Notes: a model not told the origin generated them from the letters alone. A stretch of 64,000 nt of DNA from Elephas maximus indicus (GCF_024166365.1 NC_064827.1:48140635-48204634), one strand, 5' to 3'. Shown: positions 48,239 through 60,239, counted from the stretch's first letter. Made by a program: numbers and translations.

Positions 48239-49293
48239 ACCTCATCCGGTATTTTTCACAGAACTGCTGCTAGATCTGTCTTCCTGCTTCTGTAGCTTAT
48301 AGTTCAGCTTGGTTACCTTGTTAGTAGCTCCCTCCTCCCCCACCCTCTCATCCCCATCTGCCCCAACCTCTCTGAATCCTGAAATCCTAATTCAAAAACC
48401 TGATTTTTCCATCCTCCCACTCATCTCATAAACTTAAGCACAGCCTCAGCTGCAGAGATGGGAGGGGTAGCAAACAACGAAGGAGCCACTGAGAGTTCAG
48501 AGAAGCCCATGGTCCTGAGGGTGGTCAGAGCTGCTTCTCCCCCCATCTCCCCAGTACCCAGGCCCCAGTACAGAAATAAAACATAAATATCCTCTGGCCA
48601 CTAACACTGCCCTTCCAAAGCCCCATCTCCGGGCACACTGCACACAGATCAGATTGGCAAGGGTTGGGGTGGTTTTAGGAACGGTGAGGTTCTGACGAGA
48701 TTCGTGTATTCGTGAGTCTGAGAGATGAGAAGTCTGTGATGACAGTCAAGTGACTCCTATACTGAATCCCAAAGCAAAGAGAAGGAGCCATGCTCATTCT
48801 TGTCTGATTGTCCAGATCCTGCCTGGGATTGGAGTCCCCATGGTCTGAGTAGTCACAATCAAGTAATGTAACAGGGGCGGGGCCAAGAGATTAGTGCTTA
48901 CTTGGCATTATTGCCATGCACCAAAGCACCTCTAGAGGGCTCCAAAGAACCGTGCAGACGGTCCAGCCTAGGGGCCGTGGGTTACTCTATGCTGGGATGA
49001 AGAACTGCTGTGGTTCAGGAGGTTTGGAAGTGGCAAAGCCACCAGAAGAATCCTCTGCTTCTCTGGAAGGTGCCCACTGGCCTTAAACGAGGCCAAATTC
49101 CCAAACACCATGGAGGATCCCCACCTGTGGGGCACTGAGGGCCTGGATGGCTCAGGCTGTAGCTGGCCACTGCCCTTGGCCTGATCCCAGTGTGTGGGGG
49201 CCATATGGCCCTAGGCTAGAGCACAGGGCACTGATTCCTGCAAACGCAGTGCTGGGATTTCAGGTCAGGGATTGGGCTGCGATTTCAGGCCCA
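48239..49293. other. GABBR2 intron, no feature recognised
   Basis: Apparently unique intronic sequence. No repeat or exon identified. Confidence 0.5.
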
Positions 49294-49308
49294 TTTCTCT
49301 CCTGTACA

Positions 49309-49472
49309 GGAGCCCTGGTGGCACAGTGGTTAAGAGCATGGCTGTTAACCAAAAGGCTGGCAGTTCAAATACACCAGCCACTCCTTGGGAACCCTATGGG
49401 GCAGTTCTACTACGTCCTATAGGGTGACTATGAGTCGGAATCGACTCAGTGGCAGTGGGTTTGGTTTTTTGG
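49309..49472 (+). mobile_element. AfroSINE with perfect 15 bp TSD
   Basis: Head 'ggagccctggtggcacagtg', tail 'tatgagtcggaatcgactca'. Flanked by 'tttctctcctgtaca' at 49294-49308 and 49473-49487. Low divergence suggests a young copy. Confidence 0.95.
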
Positions 49473-49599
49473 TTTTCTCTCCTGTACAACTGTAAATCAC
49501 ATCACTCTACTGCCCTATAATTGTTTCTCTGGCTCTGGATGACTGGTTTACAAGGACTTTCAATTTGTTTTTTCTTTCTTACTCGTTGCTCACAATGGC

Positions 49600-49760
49600 A
49601 ATTAGCTAAGTAATCATTTATCCATTCATTCAATCAATAAATAACCATTAAGCACTATCATTTGCCAGGTATTGTTTTAGGCAAGGGGGATGCTGCAATA
49701 AACAGGACAGACAAGAGCCCTGTTCTCATGGAGCTTCCATTCTGGTAATATTAGGATGGT
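49600..49760 (-). mobile_element. L2 fragment
   Basis: 'tttatccattcattcaatca' and 'tctcatggagcttccattct' are reverse-oriented L2 3' end. Confidence 0.7.
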
Positions 49761-49854
49761 TCCCATGAGAGGTGGCCTCAGAAGAAGGGTGGGTTGCCCT
49801 CAACCAATACCGGCGGCCATGATGACACCAAGAGCTGCCTTGTCATCAGTAACA

Positions 49855-50060
49855 ACTATGGGCTAGTTGCCAAGTTGAGAGCTCTACACACATTATCTTG
49901 TTTAAGCCTCTTAAGAATCCAACACAATGTTACACCCATTGAACAGACAAGGGAACTGAGGCACAGATAGGTTAAGTGATTCGCCCCAAATCTCCAGCTA
50001 GGAAGTATCAGAGCTGAGATTAAAACCCAGGCCTATGTGCCTCCCAAACCAGTCCTCCTT
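49855..50060 (-). mobile_element. MIR
   Basis: 'gggaactgaggcacagatag' and 'attaaaacccaggcctatgt' are the reverse MIR core and flank. Confidence 0.85.
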
Positions 50061-50574
50061 CTTCCCTCACCCCTTTCTGCCCTGCCCTTTACAAATATCA
50101 TGTCAAATCCCAGAGAGATAGTGGACATAAACATGTTCTATAAACTGTGAGGTGCTGTGCTCCTGGGAGGAGTATCTCAATTGCTAAATGTTCGACAGAG
50201 GCCTCCTCCCCTAAAGCCCCTAGAGCTCCGTGAACGCTGTGCTTGGTGCTGCAGGCTGAACTCAAGCTGAGACAATTCTCCTTCCTGCCTGACAGGGCTC
50301 TGTGCCCAGCAGAATGGCCAGGACAGTTTGTGATAGCTGGAGGAGGGACTTGCTCACTCTTGACTCCTGATCCGCCATCGCTCAGCGGGCGGCATCCCGA
50401 AGCTGCCCAGGAAAGCCTCCCCCATCTGTGTATGGAAAGGAAAGCAGCTGGCTCGAGAGTCCCTCTGCACAATGCAATTATTCACAATGTAGGTCAGTGG
50501 CCCCTGCAAGCATCCTGCTTTGTCAGGCCGTGCAAACGGACAGGCACAGGGTCCAGTCACGGGGTGAGACGGTG

Positions 50575-50700
50575 AGACCTGAAAGGTCAGAGGCTTTGGT
50601 CTGCTAGACTTGCTGGGTGACTTTGGACAAGTCCCTGCCCTTCTCTAGGCCCATTTGTGAAGTGAGCCCGTAGGTTAATTTCTAGACTAGTTACTCTGAA
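50575..50700 (+). mobile_element. MIR fragment
   Basis: 'ggtgactttggacaagtccc' and 'tgcccttctctaggcccatt' are MIR-like. Confidence 0.7.
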
Positions 50701-50818
50701 CTTAAATAACGGAGTTGAATAAATACATTTGTCCTACATTTCATAACTACTTGTCCTGCATTCATTCACTCAAAATGGACTCAATCAGTATTTATCATGT
50801 GCCTTCTACGTGCCAGCC

Positions 50819-50970
50819 CAGGTGGTGCAGTGGTTAAGAGTTTGGCTGCTAACCAAAAGGTTGGCAGTTCAAATTCACCAGCTGCTTCCTGGAAACCCTA
50901 TGGGGCAGTTCTACTCTGTGCTATAGGGTTCCTATGAGTCAGAATCAACTCTATGGCAATGGTTTTTTTT
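50819..50970 (+). mobile_element. AfroSINE in L2
   Basis: 'ggtggtgcagtggttaagag' to 'caactctatggcaatggttt'. Flanks 'ctacgtgccag' and 'ctatgtgccag' form the target duplication. Confidence 0.92.
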
Positions 50971-51144
50971 GTACAGGTACTATGTGCCAGGCACTGTGGC
51001 AGATATAGGGGTGCAGGGTGTATGAGACCAATGTGATGCCTGCCTTCTTGGAACATACATTCTAGCGGAGGACACAGATGTTGGAAACACTGCACTGGTG
51101 CAGCTATGAATACAAACAGTGATAAGAGTTACTAAAGAGAATGA

Positions 51145-51295
51145 CTGCTAACCAAAAGGTCAGTGGTTCAAAACACCAGTGGCTCTGAGAGAGAAAGATG
51201 TGGCAGTCTGCTTCCGTAGGGATTTACAGCCTTAGAAACCCTCTGGGGTTGCTATGAGCTGGAATCTACTCAACAGTAGTGGGTTTGGTTTTGGA
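51145..51295 (+). mobile_element. 5'-truncated AfroSINE in L2
   Basis: 'ctgctaaccaaaaggtcagt' to 'agtgggtttggtttt'. Flanked by 'agagaatga' at ~51136 and ~51297. Confidence 0.9.
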
Positions 51296-52319
51296 AGAGA
51301 ATGAGTAGGTGGTTTGAGAAGCACTAACAGGGGGACCTACAGATGGTCTGGGAAGGCTTTCCTGAAGTGGTAACATTTAGTCTGAGACCTGAAGGATAAG
51401 AAGGACCCCACTATGTGAAAGCCTAGGGAAGAGCATTCCTGGTAGAGGGAGCAGCATGTGGGAAGGCCCTGAAATGGCCAAGACTTTGGCATGTTTTAGA
51501 AACCCAGAGGGTCCAGTGTGGCTGGGGTGTACTAACGAGGGCCAGCACTGCCTCTCACATGGTGACATGCACACCTCACCTGGGTAGTCTGTTGCTGCAG
51601 ATTCAGGGTCTGGAAGTCTGGGGGTGGGGTGGCTGCATTTCCAACACGCTCCCAGGGGATGATGCTGCTGGTCCAGGACCACCCTTTGGGCAGCAAGGTC
51701 TTCAAGGGTTTTTAACAAGGGAGTGACACTTGGTCCTTTGCTCAAAAGCTTTTTGGTTAAGAAAACGGATTCCCTTTGTCACCCGTTGGGAAAAGAACAT
51801 TCCAGCAGGGCACACCTCTGACACAGAGTGGGTGATGGAGTTGATGGGCTTCTCTATGCTTCTGGATCTTGGACCAGAGCACCGACAGTGGTGGCTTCTG
51901 TGTGTCCTGCACGGGGCTGGCCAGGGCGGTTCAGGCTGGGCTGGGATTCAGGTCAGGACAGGGAGGGTGGGGAGTGGGGAGGGTGTGCACGGGGGTGCCA
52001 CACACTTCCCCTCTGACCACAGGGCTCCTGGCTCCGGTCCTTCGCACCTTTTCTCCTGCTACCATGAGGGTGGCTCAGATTCCCAGGTGTGGCCCAGCCA
52101 GTGCTTCTTTAAAAGAGGGGGTGCCAGGGCCAAAGGCCTTCTAACTCCTGACCAGCTCCAGAAGCTGGCTTCTCAGAACTTTCTCCCTGGGCCAATCTGA
52201 CTCCTTTTTTTTTTTTTTTTTTGTGTTAATTTCAAAGTTGATATTTGAAATACATGGTAAAATTGGTAAGTACTTCTACTATGGATCAGTGTGCGTGTAT
52301 AAATCTGAGTTTTTGTGTG

Positions 52320-52590
52320 ACAGAGAAAGAGAGAAAGAGAAAAGGAGCGGGGAGGAAAGGAAGGGAAAACAGAGGAGGGGAGAGGAAGGGAGGGGGAAGA
52401 GGAGGGGAGGAAAGGGAGAGGAGGAAAGGGGAGGGGAGGGGAGGGAAGAGGAGAGGAGAGAAGGGGAGGGGAGGGAAGATGAGAGGAGAGAAGGGGAGGG
52501 GAGAGGAGAGGAGGGGAGGGGAGAGGAGAGGAGGAAGGAGGGGAGGGGAGAGGAGGAAGGAGGGGAGGGGAGAGAGGAGATGGAGGGAAA
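52320..52590. repeat. long purine tract, (GGAGA/GGGGA)n
   Basis: About 270 bp almost entirely of G and A on the plus strand, with 'ggggaggggagaggagagga' type units. It produces artificial long open frames on both strands. In GABBR2 pre-mRNA it is a polypyrimidine block. Confidence 0.95.
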
Positions 52591-52724
52591 TGGCCATCTG
52601 ACCTTTCTGGGCTGCATTTCAGAGTCTTGACATGTTTCTTTTTTCCTGGAAAGGCAAGTGAGTTGGCTGCCTCTTTGGGAGAGGCAGGAATGGGGGCCCA
52701 TGAAGGAAGCCCAGAGGAGGGGAA

Positions 52725-52930
52725 ACGGCACTGGGTTCAGATCCCAAGCCCATCAATTTCTGGCTGTGTGACTTTGAACACATCTCTCACCCTTTCTGAG
52801 CCATGATTTCCTCATCTGCACCCTCCCCGGGCTGGTAAGAGGATCAAAGGAGGTAACCCGTGTGGTGTGTCTCGCAGGCTTCAGAATGGAAAGCCTCCTG
52901 GTCGTTGTGTGTAAAACCATTACTATTATC
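52725..52930 (+). mobile_element. MIR
   Basis: 'ctggctgtgtgactttgaac' and 'tgatttcctcatctgcaccc' then 'aagaggatcaaaggaggtaa' follow MIR order. Confidence 0.82.
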
Positions 52931-53859
52931 TCCAGTTGCAGAGAGTTACAGAGTGCTGGAGCTGGGAGGAACCTTCCGGATCCCTCAGGGCTGACTGCTT
53001 ATCTCAGCAGCAGCCCCATCGCAGAGGCAGCAAGGCTATAAGCTGTCATTTCAAGGTAAAAATTTCAGTTGAGAACGTCTGAGTATGAGTTGGGGTGATT
53101 TTTTTCAGAATCACAGATCTGGAAGGGACCCGTGAGATCATCCACGGGGGTTCTCATGGAGGCACTTTGGGCGTTTTTTTTTCCTTGGGAGGGATGCAAT
53201 TCTTTGCTATCCGGGACTGTCCTAAGTTCCCCGACCCCAGGGCACTAAATGCCAGGAATGCCTTTAGTCACTGAGACAACTACAACCTCCCTTCCCGACC
53301 CTCACTGCCAAACACTAGGTGGATTCCGCTTTGTACGGATGGGGAAACTGAGGCCCAGCAAAGGACAACAATCATCCCAAAGAGCCAGGGCAAGCGGGTG
53401 GCTCAGACCCAGACGTCCTGCCCCCATCCTGTGCCCTGTGCACTGGGTCATGCTGCAGGCTGGCACAGGAGGAGCCGGCCTCCTGGGCTGCTCACTAGCC
53501 GGCCTTTACTGGGACTTACCACTCATAGCAGTCTACCTGATGGCAGCTTCCAACATCATCCACGGATGCTGGGCACTGCCAGTCAGTCCCCTGGAGGCTG
53601 GCCTGAGGGCCCACCTCTAGCTTTTGGACTGGGCCAATCTGCTGGGGCTATGAGCCCTCACACAACACAGGTGCACCTGCTGGCAGCTGCCAGAGCAGCA
53701 GGCAGGGGGCTCAGAGCTGCCTGTGCCTGCTGGTCACACCCTCATGGGGTTCCTGCTGGGGCTGGGGAGCCTGTGGGGTGTGGTCCTGCCCTCACAGAGC
53801 ACACAGCAGGAGGCCACAGCCTAATGGTGCAGGCATGAGCGCAAATGACTCCAACTCAA
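52931..53859. other. GABBR2 intron, mostly unassigned
   Basis: A possible CR1/L3 scrap is at 53098-53145 ('cagatctggaagggacccgt'). Open frames at 53249-53838 resemble no known protein. Confidence 0.45.
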
Positions 53860-54110
53860 GGTGGGCAGAGAACAGAGCAGACAGTCCAGGAGCTCAGAGA
53901 AAGGCAACATCGCCCCCAGTGGGGATAAGGGAAAGCTGCTGAAAGAGGAGAGTTGGAGCTGAGCCGAGAGGACATGGAAGGTTCTGATAGGTAATCAGGG
54001 GGAAGGGCATGTCCTGGCAGAGGGAACAGCAGGGGCAAGGGCACAGAGGCTGGGACACCTGGGACGTATTTAGGAAGCAGAGCGGGAGGAGCAGCGGTGA
54101 AGCAGGGGAG
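53860..54110 (-). mobile_element. L2-like fragment
   Basis: 'ggaagggcatgtcctggcag' and 'agggaacagcaggggcaagg' fit reverse-oriented L2. Confidence 0.6.
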
Positions 54111-54334
54111 GGGCTGCGACAAGCTAAGGAGGGCAGGGAGCCCTGGATTCAGCACTGGGATGTTCTGAGTTTCAGCCTGGAATCCAGCAGGGAATGCCGT
54201 GGCTGTTTAAGGGTCAGAGCTGGGGTGATGGCTGTCCTGGGTAAGTTAAGGACTGAGAAGCATAGTAAGAGGTCCTAACACTTATAGCCGTTGGCAGCCC
54301 ATACATGCATTCATCGCTGTGATTTCTCTTTGAT

Positions 54335-54490
54335 TTTGGCCTCAGGGCAGTCTGATGAAGGAGCCAGGAACCTTATACCCATATTACAAGCGAGGAAACT
54401 GAGGCTCAGTGCAGAGAAGAGATTTGCTTAAGGTGACATGGCAAGTCAGAGAAAGCTGGGGCCAGATCTCTTTCCTGTAATGCGAGTGGG
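54335..54490 (-). mobile_element. MIR fragment
   Basis: 'gaggaaactgaggctcagtg' and 'gcttaaggtgacatggcaag' are the reverse MIR core. Confidence 0.8.
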
Positions 54491-54974
54491 GCAGCTCCAT
54501 GTCTTTTTTCATCCCCTGCAGGCTGGGCCTGCATTTATGTTAATTGCTAAATATGTTAGGCCAGAATACCCAGGCATTGCACTGAGATAGGGTCCTCAGT
54601 GGCTGGGGGCCCTCCTATCCTCCCTGGTTTGAGTCTCTAGGGCAAGCCTCGAGGCAGGAAGAGCTCACAGGTATTGCCATGGCTCTCAGGTACGCTGTGA
54701 CTGCCGCAACCCTGCAGATGGCACCACTGCCGCAGAGCCCTGTTGACGGCTGCAACGACATCATGCGAGGAGACTCTTAATGAGTCTGAATGTGTGGGGT
54801 CATGAGCCCAAACTTGCACTTCCCCAGCCACCAGGGAAAAGGGAGATGAGCTATCCACAGAGAACTCCGGAGGACGACTGGGCACCCGGAGGTGAAAATC
54901 TCACCTTCCCTCTACAGCAAAGAGTGTAAACTGGCAGCACTCCATCAGGGTGTGGCCCACAGAGGTGTTTTACT

Positions 54975-55113
54975 TGGTCTACACAGAAACACCTTGGAAG
55001 AAAGACCTGGCGATCCTTCCAAAAAATCAGCCATTGAAAACCCTGTGGAGCCCAGATCTACTCTGACACACGCTGGTTCGCCAAGAATTGGAGTCTACTT
55101 GACGACAACTGGT
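54975..55113 (+). mobile_element. AfroSINE, 3' part (variant subfamily)
   Basis: 'aaaaatcagccattgaaaac' and 'ctactctgacacacgctggt' match the variant at 21240. The head is degenerate. Confidence 0.8.
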
Positions 55114-55161
55114 ACACAGTGTCCACAATTTTTAGAATTCATAACTAGTGTTTAAAATACA

Positions 55162-55363
55162 AGGAGCCCTGGTGGCACAACGGTTAAGTACTTGGCTGCT
55201 GACTGAAAGGTAGCTGGTTTAACCCACCCAGTGGCTCTGCAGAAGAAAACACCCGGCGAGGTGCTCCCTTAAAGGTTCTAGCCTAGAAAACCCTGTGGGG
55301 CAGTTATATTCTGTCACATGGGATCGCTATGAGTCGGAATCAACTCCATGGCACACAACAACA
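55162..55363 (+). mobile_element. AfroSINE with 11 bp TSD
   Basis: 'aggagccctggtggcacaac' to 'ccatggcacacaacaaca'. Flanked by 'tttaaaataca' at 55151-55161 and 55364-55374. Confidence 0.93.
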
Positions 55364-56014
55364 TTTAAAATACAGGAGTTTCATATAAAAATCCAGATTT
55401 CTGGCTTCTTTTGGGACGTGAGCCACTTGGCTGCACTAGGCCTGCCTTTGTGCGCAGCACCATTTCTTGAGCCAGGCAGGCCGCTCTCCCCACTCCGGGT
55501 CACCCTGCCCAGTACCCTGCCTGTGTGGCCTTCATGGGCATTTGAGTTTCTAGCCCTTGTTCTGGAGTCAACATAAATGCTTGGAAGAGCTTTTAACTCT
55601 AAGAAAATTTTCAAAGTGAGTATGGCAACTGTTGTTTCTTATGTTGGTATAAGAACTGGGGAGACATTACACAATGACTGAAAACAGCTGACTTGAGCGA
55701 GGAAGGTACCAGGTTGTATCAGTGCTGGAGACAATTCTAATGCTTTAGTAGCCGGGTGAGAACTCCCTTCAGTGACAGCCACACCTGTGGTGGAAAGTGC
55801 CAGCTCTGGGAAGGTAAGTGCCTGTGAGCTGAGGGAAATGAAGGCCAAAGGAGCACTGTTCAGAGGGGGGCAAGGCCACTGCAGGAGCCAGGGAGGGGGA
55901 ATCGCTTGCTGCTGAGGGGGGAGGGAGAAGAAGGTCAGAGGAGACAGGAGAGAGAGGAGGGGGCAAGGAGAAGGAGGGAAGCTGGGCCATGAGTCCCTTC
56001 CCCACAGATTTCCA
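55364..56014. other. GABBR2 intron, no feature recognised
   Basis: Purine-rich at 55905-55980. No element or exon identified. Confidence 0.5.
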
Positions 56015-56028
56015 CACCTTCAGGAAAA

Positions 56029-56139
56029 AAGTAAAAAACAACCAAACAAAAACCATTGTGAGGCCTGTATTCTGAGGTAACTTTGGGTGGGTTTATAGTA
56101 GCTAAGCACTTAACCGTTTGAGCCACCCAGGGGCTTCTT
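56029..56139 (-). mobile_element. AfroSINE, deleted copy (first of a same-site pair)
   Basis: A-rich tail at the left, head end 'tgagccacccaggggctt'. It lies between copies of 'caccttcaggaaaa' at 56015-56028 and 56140-56153. Confidence 0.8.
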
Positions 56140-56153
56140 CACCTTCAGGAAAA

Positions 56154-56326
56154 CAAACAAACAAAAAACCCAAACCCATTGCCCTCAAGTCGATTCTGAC
56201 TCATGGTGACCCTGTTGGATAGAGTAGAACTGCTCCATAAGGCTTCTAAGGAGTGGCTGGTGGATTTGAACTGCCGACCTTGTGGTTAGCAGCCAAGCTC
56301 TTAACCACTGCACCACCAGGACTCCT
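56154..56326 (-). mobile_element. AfroSINE (second of a same-site pair)
   Basis: 'cccattgccctcaagtcgat', 'aggagtggctggtggatttg', head end 'caccaccaggactcct'. Flanked by the same target word at 56140-56151 and 56327-56338. Confidence 0.92.
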
Positions 56327-56338
56327 CACCTTCAGGAA

Positions 56339-57514
56339 CTGCTACTAAAATTCAGGAAATACTTGAGGGGTATGAAGCAAACGTTTGTGAACTAGGCAAA
56401 AGGGCCTTAGCCTTAGCCCTGGGGTGGTGTGAGCTGAGGAGAGACAGTATCTGTGAACCTGGAACTGGACCTTAAGCCAAGTTCTCAGAAAGGGCAGAAA
56501 TCCCAAGTAGGCTCAGGACCTCACAGGCCTTGGCCTTGGGCATTTGAGGCAATCCTTCTGGGACCTCAAGGCCTGGGAGGCCCCAGCTAACACTGGGATA
56601 TGTAGAAATATCTGTTCACTACTGACATGGTCACTTGACTTGTTGAAGCAGCACTACTGAGTGGAAAGGTCTTCTGGCTGACCTTGGGCAACGTTCATCC
56701 GCATCAGGGATTCTGTGGCAGCAAGAGTCTGGCTTGTACCCGCCTCAGCAGGACCAGGATGCCGGACCCCGCATGCCCCAGCTTGGCCAGCTGGAAATCA
56801 ATAGGATGGCGTTTCCTGGGGTGCACACGGGGACAGGGCCTAGGGCCGGGACCTCCACCACGAGCAGCCTCTGTGGTCACTCTGGTGCACTAGTATTGTT
56901 TCCCACGTGCGTCATGATGTGAAAATGGATGCGAAGCCCTGTCCTAAGCTCGACTTGATCCTGGCTCTGAGCTGGCCAAGGGCATCCCAATGCCCTGCGC
57001 TTCCCAGCCTGGCTTGGGAATGTCTGCAGAGGAGCAGCAGCACTCCTGCCCCCCATCCTGCCTCTCAGCCCGCACTCCTTGGGGCCAAAGGGGCTCTCTG
57101 TGAGCAGAATTGCCCTGGGGCCAGGGGTGAGATCTATGAGTGGAGCTCCCAGAAGTACCAGTCTGAATTGCTGGCCCTGGTCCTGGGACCCTGGGTCGGG
57201 ACACCATCTCCCCTGCTCAGCCTTTGGACTTCCCAGCCTGACCCCGGGGCAGCTTAGCTGGCCCTGCCCAGCGCTGACCTGGCTGTGCAGATGCCATCTG
57301 TCTCAACACTCTCTCTCAGGGTCTGCTGGTAACAACCTAGCCGGTTGTTCAGGGACTCCCTGCTGTCAAGTCCAAATCCAGCTCGGTGTGAATATGGAGG
57401 TGACAGAACTAGGGTACCAAGATGCTCTAAACCAGAAAGCCAGAGGACAGAGCCATCATATGCTATCGCTGCTCTGCAGGTGCACTCAGTTTATGGCTTG
57501 CAATGTCATTAGAT
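56339..57514. other. GABBR2 intron, no feature recognised
   Basis: GC-richer than its surroundings. The open frames up to 147 codons show no family resemblance. Confidence 0.5.
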
Positions 57515-57685
57515 CTGCCTAACAACCAGAGGAGTTTAGTAGAGCCATCAGCCCCATTTACCCATTTTACAGAGAAGAACACTGAGTCCAGAAATGGGCT
57601 GTAACTTGCCCAAGGTCACACAGCAAGATGTCAGCAGAGCTGTTACTTGAGCCTGGGTATCCCAACCCCTATCCCAGGGCCCTTG
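57515..57685 (-). mobile_element. MIR
   Basis: 'cccattttacagagaagaac' and 'cttgcccaaggtcacacagc' are the reverse MIR core. Confidence 0.85.
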
Positions 57686-57864
57686 CCATTGTTCATGCTC
57701 TTCCCTGGAACCCCAACTCATTCTGGGAGTCCCAGCTCACCAAGGAGGAGGGAAGATTGCTGCCTAGATGAACCTCAAGTGTCCCCTGTCCTGCTCCCAG
57801 CTGCTTCTCTGATTTTGCATTTTGTCCTTGGCTAAAAGGCAATGTGGGCATAGTGGTACATGGT

Positions 57865-58020
57865 GTCAGGGACGGCCATTGGCCTTGCATATGAACACAG
57901 GTTCTGGCCCCAGGTCTGTCACATGCTTACTCTGAGCCCCTGGTTCTCCTCTGAGAAATGCTGGCATCACCTGCTTTGAGGGTTGTTCAGAGTGTTAAGC
58001 AAGAGCGTGTTAAGACAAAA
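57865..58020 (+). mobile_element. MIR fragment
   Basis: 'caggttctggccccaggtct' and 'tttgagggttgttcagagtg' fit MIR order. Confidence 0.6.
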
Positions 58021-58439
58021 GCCTACAAAGCTGTACACACACGCCCCATGATAATGCATGAGAGAACAATACATCCATTTCATTTTCCTGTTGTCATTCA
58101 GGGAGGCATGTGCATTGGGAGCCACAAAAGTGCAATGTTGCAAAGACTGCTTCAAAATGGGATATTGTCGTGGCTGCTGCTGCCACCACTGGTCGTGTGC
58201 AGGGATCCCTGGGCAGCAGCAGCCCTGGGAGAGTGCGCACCGCCTTTTACTCTGCAGCTGGGCTCATTTTGGGGGCCAGTTTCTGTCTGCCCTGCCAGTA
58301 ATTTCTCTTCTGCACCAATGACAGAGTTACCAGCAGTGAACATGATGCTCCAGTTTCATTATAACTATAAAGCTGTTGTCCTCAACTCATTTCACACACA
58401 CCCATTGGCAATCTTCTGAGGTCACGTTTTTTTCTAGTT

Positions 58440-58600
58440 CATTGTATCATACAACTTTTGAGCTTGAAAAGACCTAAGGGTCTTCTCTCACTTCCCTTCC
58501 TAAAGTGCAGTCCCTGCCAACGGCCCATCCAACCTTTCTTTGCACACCTCTGGGGATGAGGCACTCATCTCCTCTTATCCAGTTCACTTGTGGATGGGTT
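58440..58600 (-). mobile_element. CR1/L3-like LINE fragment
   Basis: 'gagcttgaaaagacctaagg' and 'tgatgaggcactcatct'-like context ('ggggatgaggcactcatctc') resemble the copy at 38440. Low-certainty family call. Confidence 0.4.
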
Positions 58601-59100
58601 AGACTTAATTAAAAGTGAATGTTCTGTTTTGACCAAAGAGTCTACAGAAGAATCCTGATCAAAAAGGGGAAAATGCAGAACAGAATTTCAAATCCTCATG
58701 GAATCCAGACTTCTGGAGCCACTGAGGTTGGAGGAACCCCTGAAACTATTGCCTTGAGGTAATTTTTAAACCTTAGGTCAAACATATCCACCCTGAAGTC
58801 TTCTTTAAGCCAAACAATAGTTTGGTGTAATTAGCGAAGAATGTCTGCCTTGAGCTTTGTCCTCTTTTAAGAACTATCTATACGGGATCCAACTGACAAC
58901 AGCAACTCAAAAGATTAGACAGGAAACTTAGGGGGCAGTGAGTTTATGTTAATGGAGGAGGAACAGTTTGGAAAAGAAGGGTGAGAATGGTTGCACAACT
59001 CAAGAATGTAATCAATGTCACTGAATTACACGTGTAGAGATGGTTGAATTGTTTATGTTCTGCTGTTTATATTCTCAACAACAAAAAAATAAATTATAAA
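58601..59100 (+). mobile_element. L1 3' UTR
   Basis: 'ggaggaggaacagtttggaa' and 'gaatggttgcacaactcaag' to 'gttcaattgtt'-like 3' end ('ggttgaattgtttatgttct') match the copy at 31690. Confidence 0.8.
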
Positions 59101-59139
59101 AAAAATCAACAACAAAAACAAACACCATCAAACCAAATC

Positions 59140-59240
59140 TGGCAGTATATTAAAAGAATTATATGTCATCCAAGTAGATTTATCTCAGGAATGCAAGGAT
59201 AGTTAAATCTAAGAATAATAACAAAAAGTGAACAATCTGC
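59140..59240 (+). mobile_element. L1 ORF2 fragment
   Basis: 'atttatctcaggaatgcaag' followed by 'gatagttaaatc' is a well-known L1 RT-region motif. The ~100 bp piece follows the L1 3' UTR directly. Confidence 0.65.
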
Positions 59241-60032
59241 CTTATCCTAAGCTGAAATTTGTATCCCTGGAACTTGCCCCACTGGCCCTGGCTCTGCCTG
59301 CTGGCTTCCTGCTGGCTGTAGCTCCTCCCTTGGCTCCAGGACAGCCTCTCTAAGCCTTCCCTTCTCTGGGTTGACATCAACCATTGCTCCATGACACAGT
59401 TTCTTATTCTTTCCCCATCTTGGCTACCCCTGCTCTTGTCTCTGTCACCTAGGGCCTGCCCAGGTAAGCACACAAGTCTCCAAGGGCACTGAGTACGGCA
59501 GGACTGTTGTCCCTTCGCCGTGCTGGAGCCCTGTTCTCCCGGTGCTGCCCCCTGAGCTTCTGTCAGCTGTTTGGCAGCCAAACCACACCGTCATGCTGAG
59601 CATCCCACATTGTCAAGGCCTCTCTGGTGCCTGGAACTATCACACACATACACCCCCAGCTCCAGTGTCCCTTGGGAACCTAAAGGACCATATATCCTGT
59701 GATTCAGAACCCCCGAGACTTTGCTGTCCTCGAGAAATGCATCCTCACGACACTTTAGCATCTCCTCATCCAGGCAGGACGTGCTGCCTTCGTGGGCACT
59801 TCGAAACACGGCCACCACAGGCCTACTGGTGATCTCACCACAAATACTTAAAATGGCCCCAGTGAGAGGAATGGGTGGGAAATCCAGAGGAAAGTTGGGG
59901 CAGGGGGAGCAGGAGTGAGAAGGCACATGTAAGGAGGGTAGAAGTTGTACACTTTTTCTCATGAACCAAAGCATGTGACATGGCTTTGGCATAGCACAAA
60001 AGTAAGCATAAAGCAGCCTCTAATATTTAACT
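59241..60032. other. GABBR2 intron, no feature recognised
   Basis: Open frames at 59180-59581 and 59591-59992 match no known protein. Confidence 0.5.
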
Positions 60033-60234
60033 TGAGTCCCTGGGTGGTGCAAACAGTTAATGTGCTTGGCTGAAAGGTTGGAAGTCCAAGTCCACCCAGA
60101 GACACCTCAGAAGAAAGGTCTGGCAACATGTGAAAAACCAGCCACTGAAAACCCTGTGGAGCACAGATCTACGCCAACACACACGGGGTCTCCATGAGCT
60201 GAAGTCCACTCCATGGCAACGGGTTGGTTGGTTA
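60033..60234 (+). mobile_element. AfroSINE (variant subfamily)
   Basis: 'gagtccctgggtggtgcaaa', 'agaagaaaggtctggcaaca', tail 'catggcaacgggttggttgg'. Confidence 0.92.
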
Positions 60235-60239
60235 ACATT

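Larger units (their letters stand above)
50755..51530 (-). mobile_element. L2 split by AfroSINEs
   Basis: 'tttatcatgtgccttctacg', then after the first SINE 'tatgtgccaggcactgtggc' and 'cttggaacatacattctagc', then after the second SINE 'ctgggaaggctttcctgaag' and 'gcagcatgtgggaaggccct'. These form one reverse-oriented L2. Confidence 0.78.

Noticed and set aside
52223-52731. Long open frames (118-156 codons) rich in Glu/Gly/Arg or Pro/Ser/Leu
   Set aside because: They are products of the purine microsatellite at 52320-52590, which stays open in all frames.
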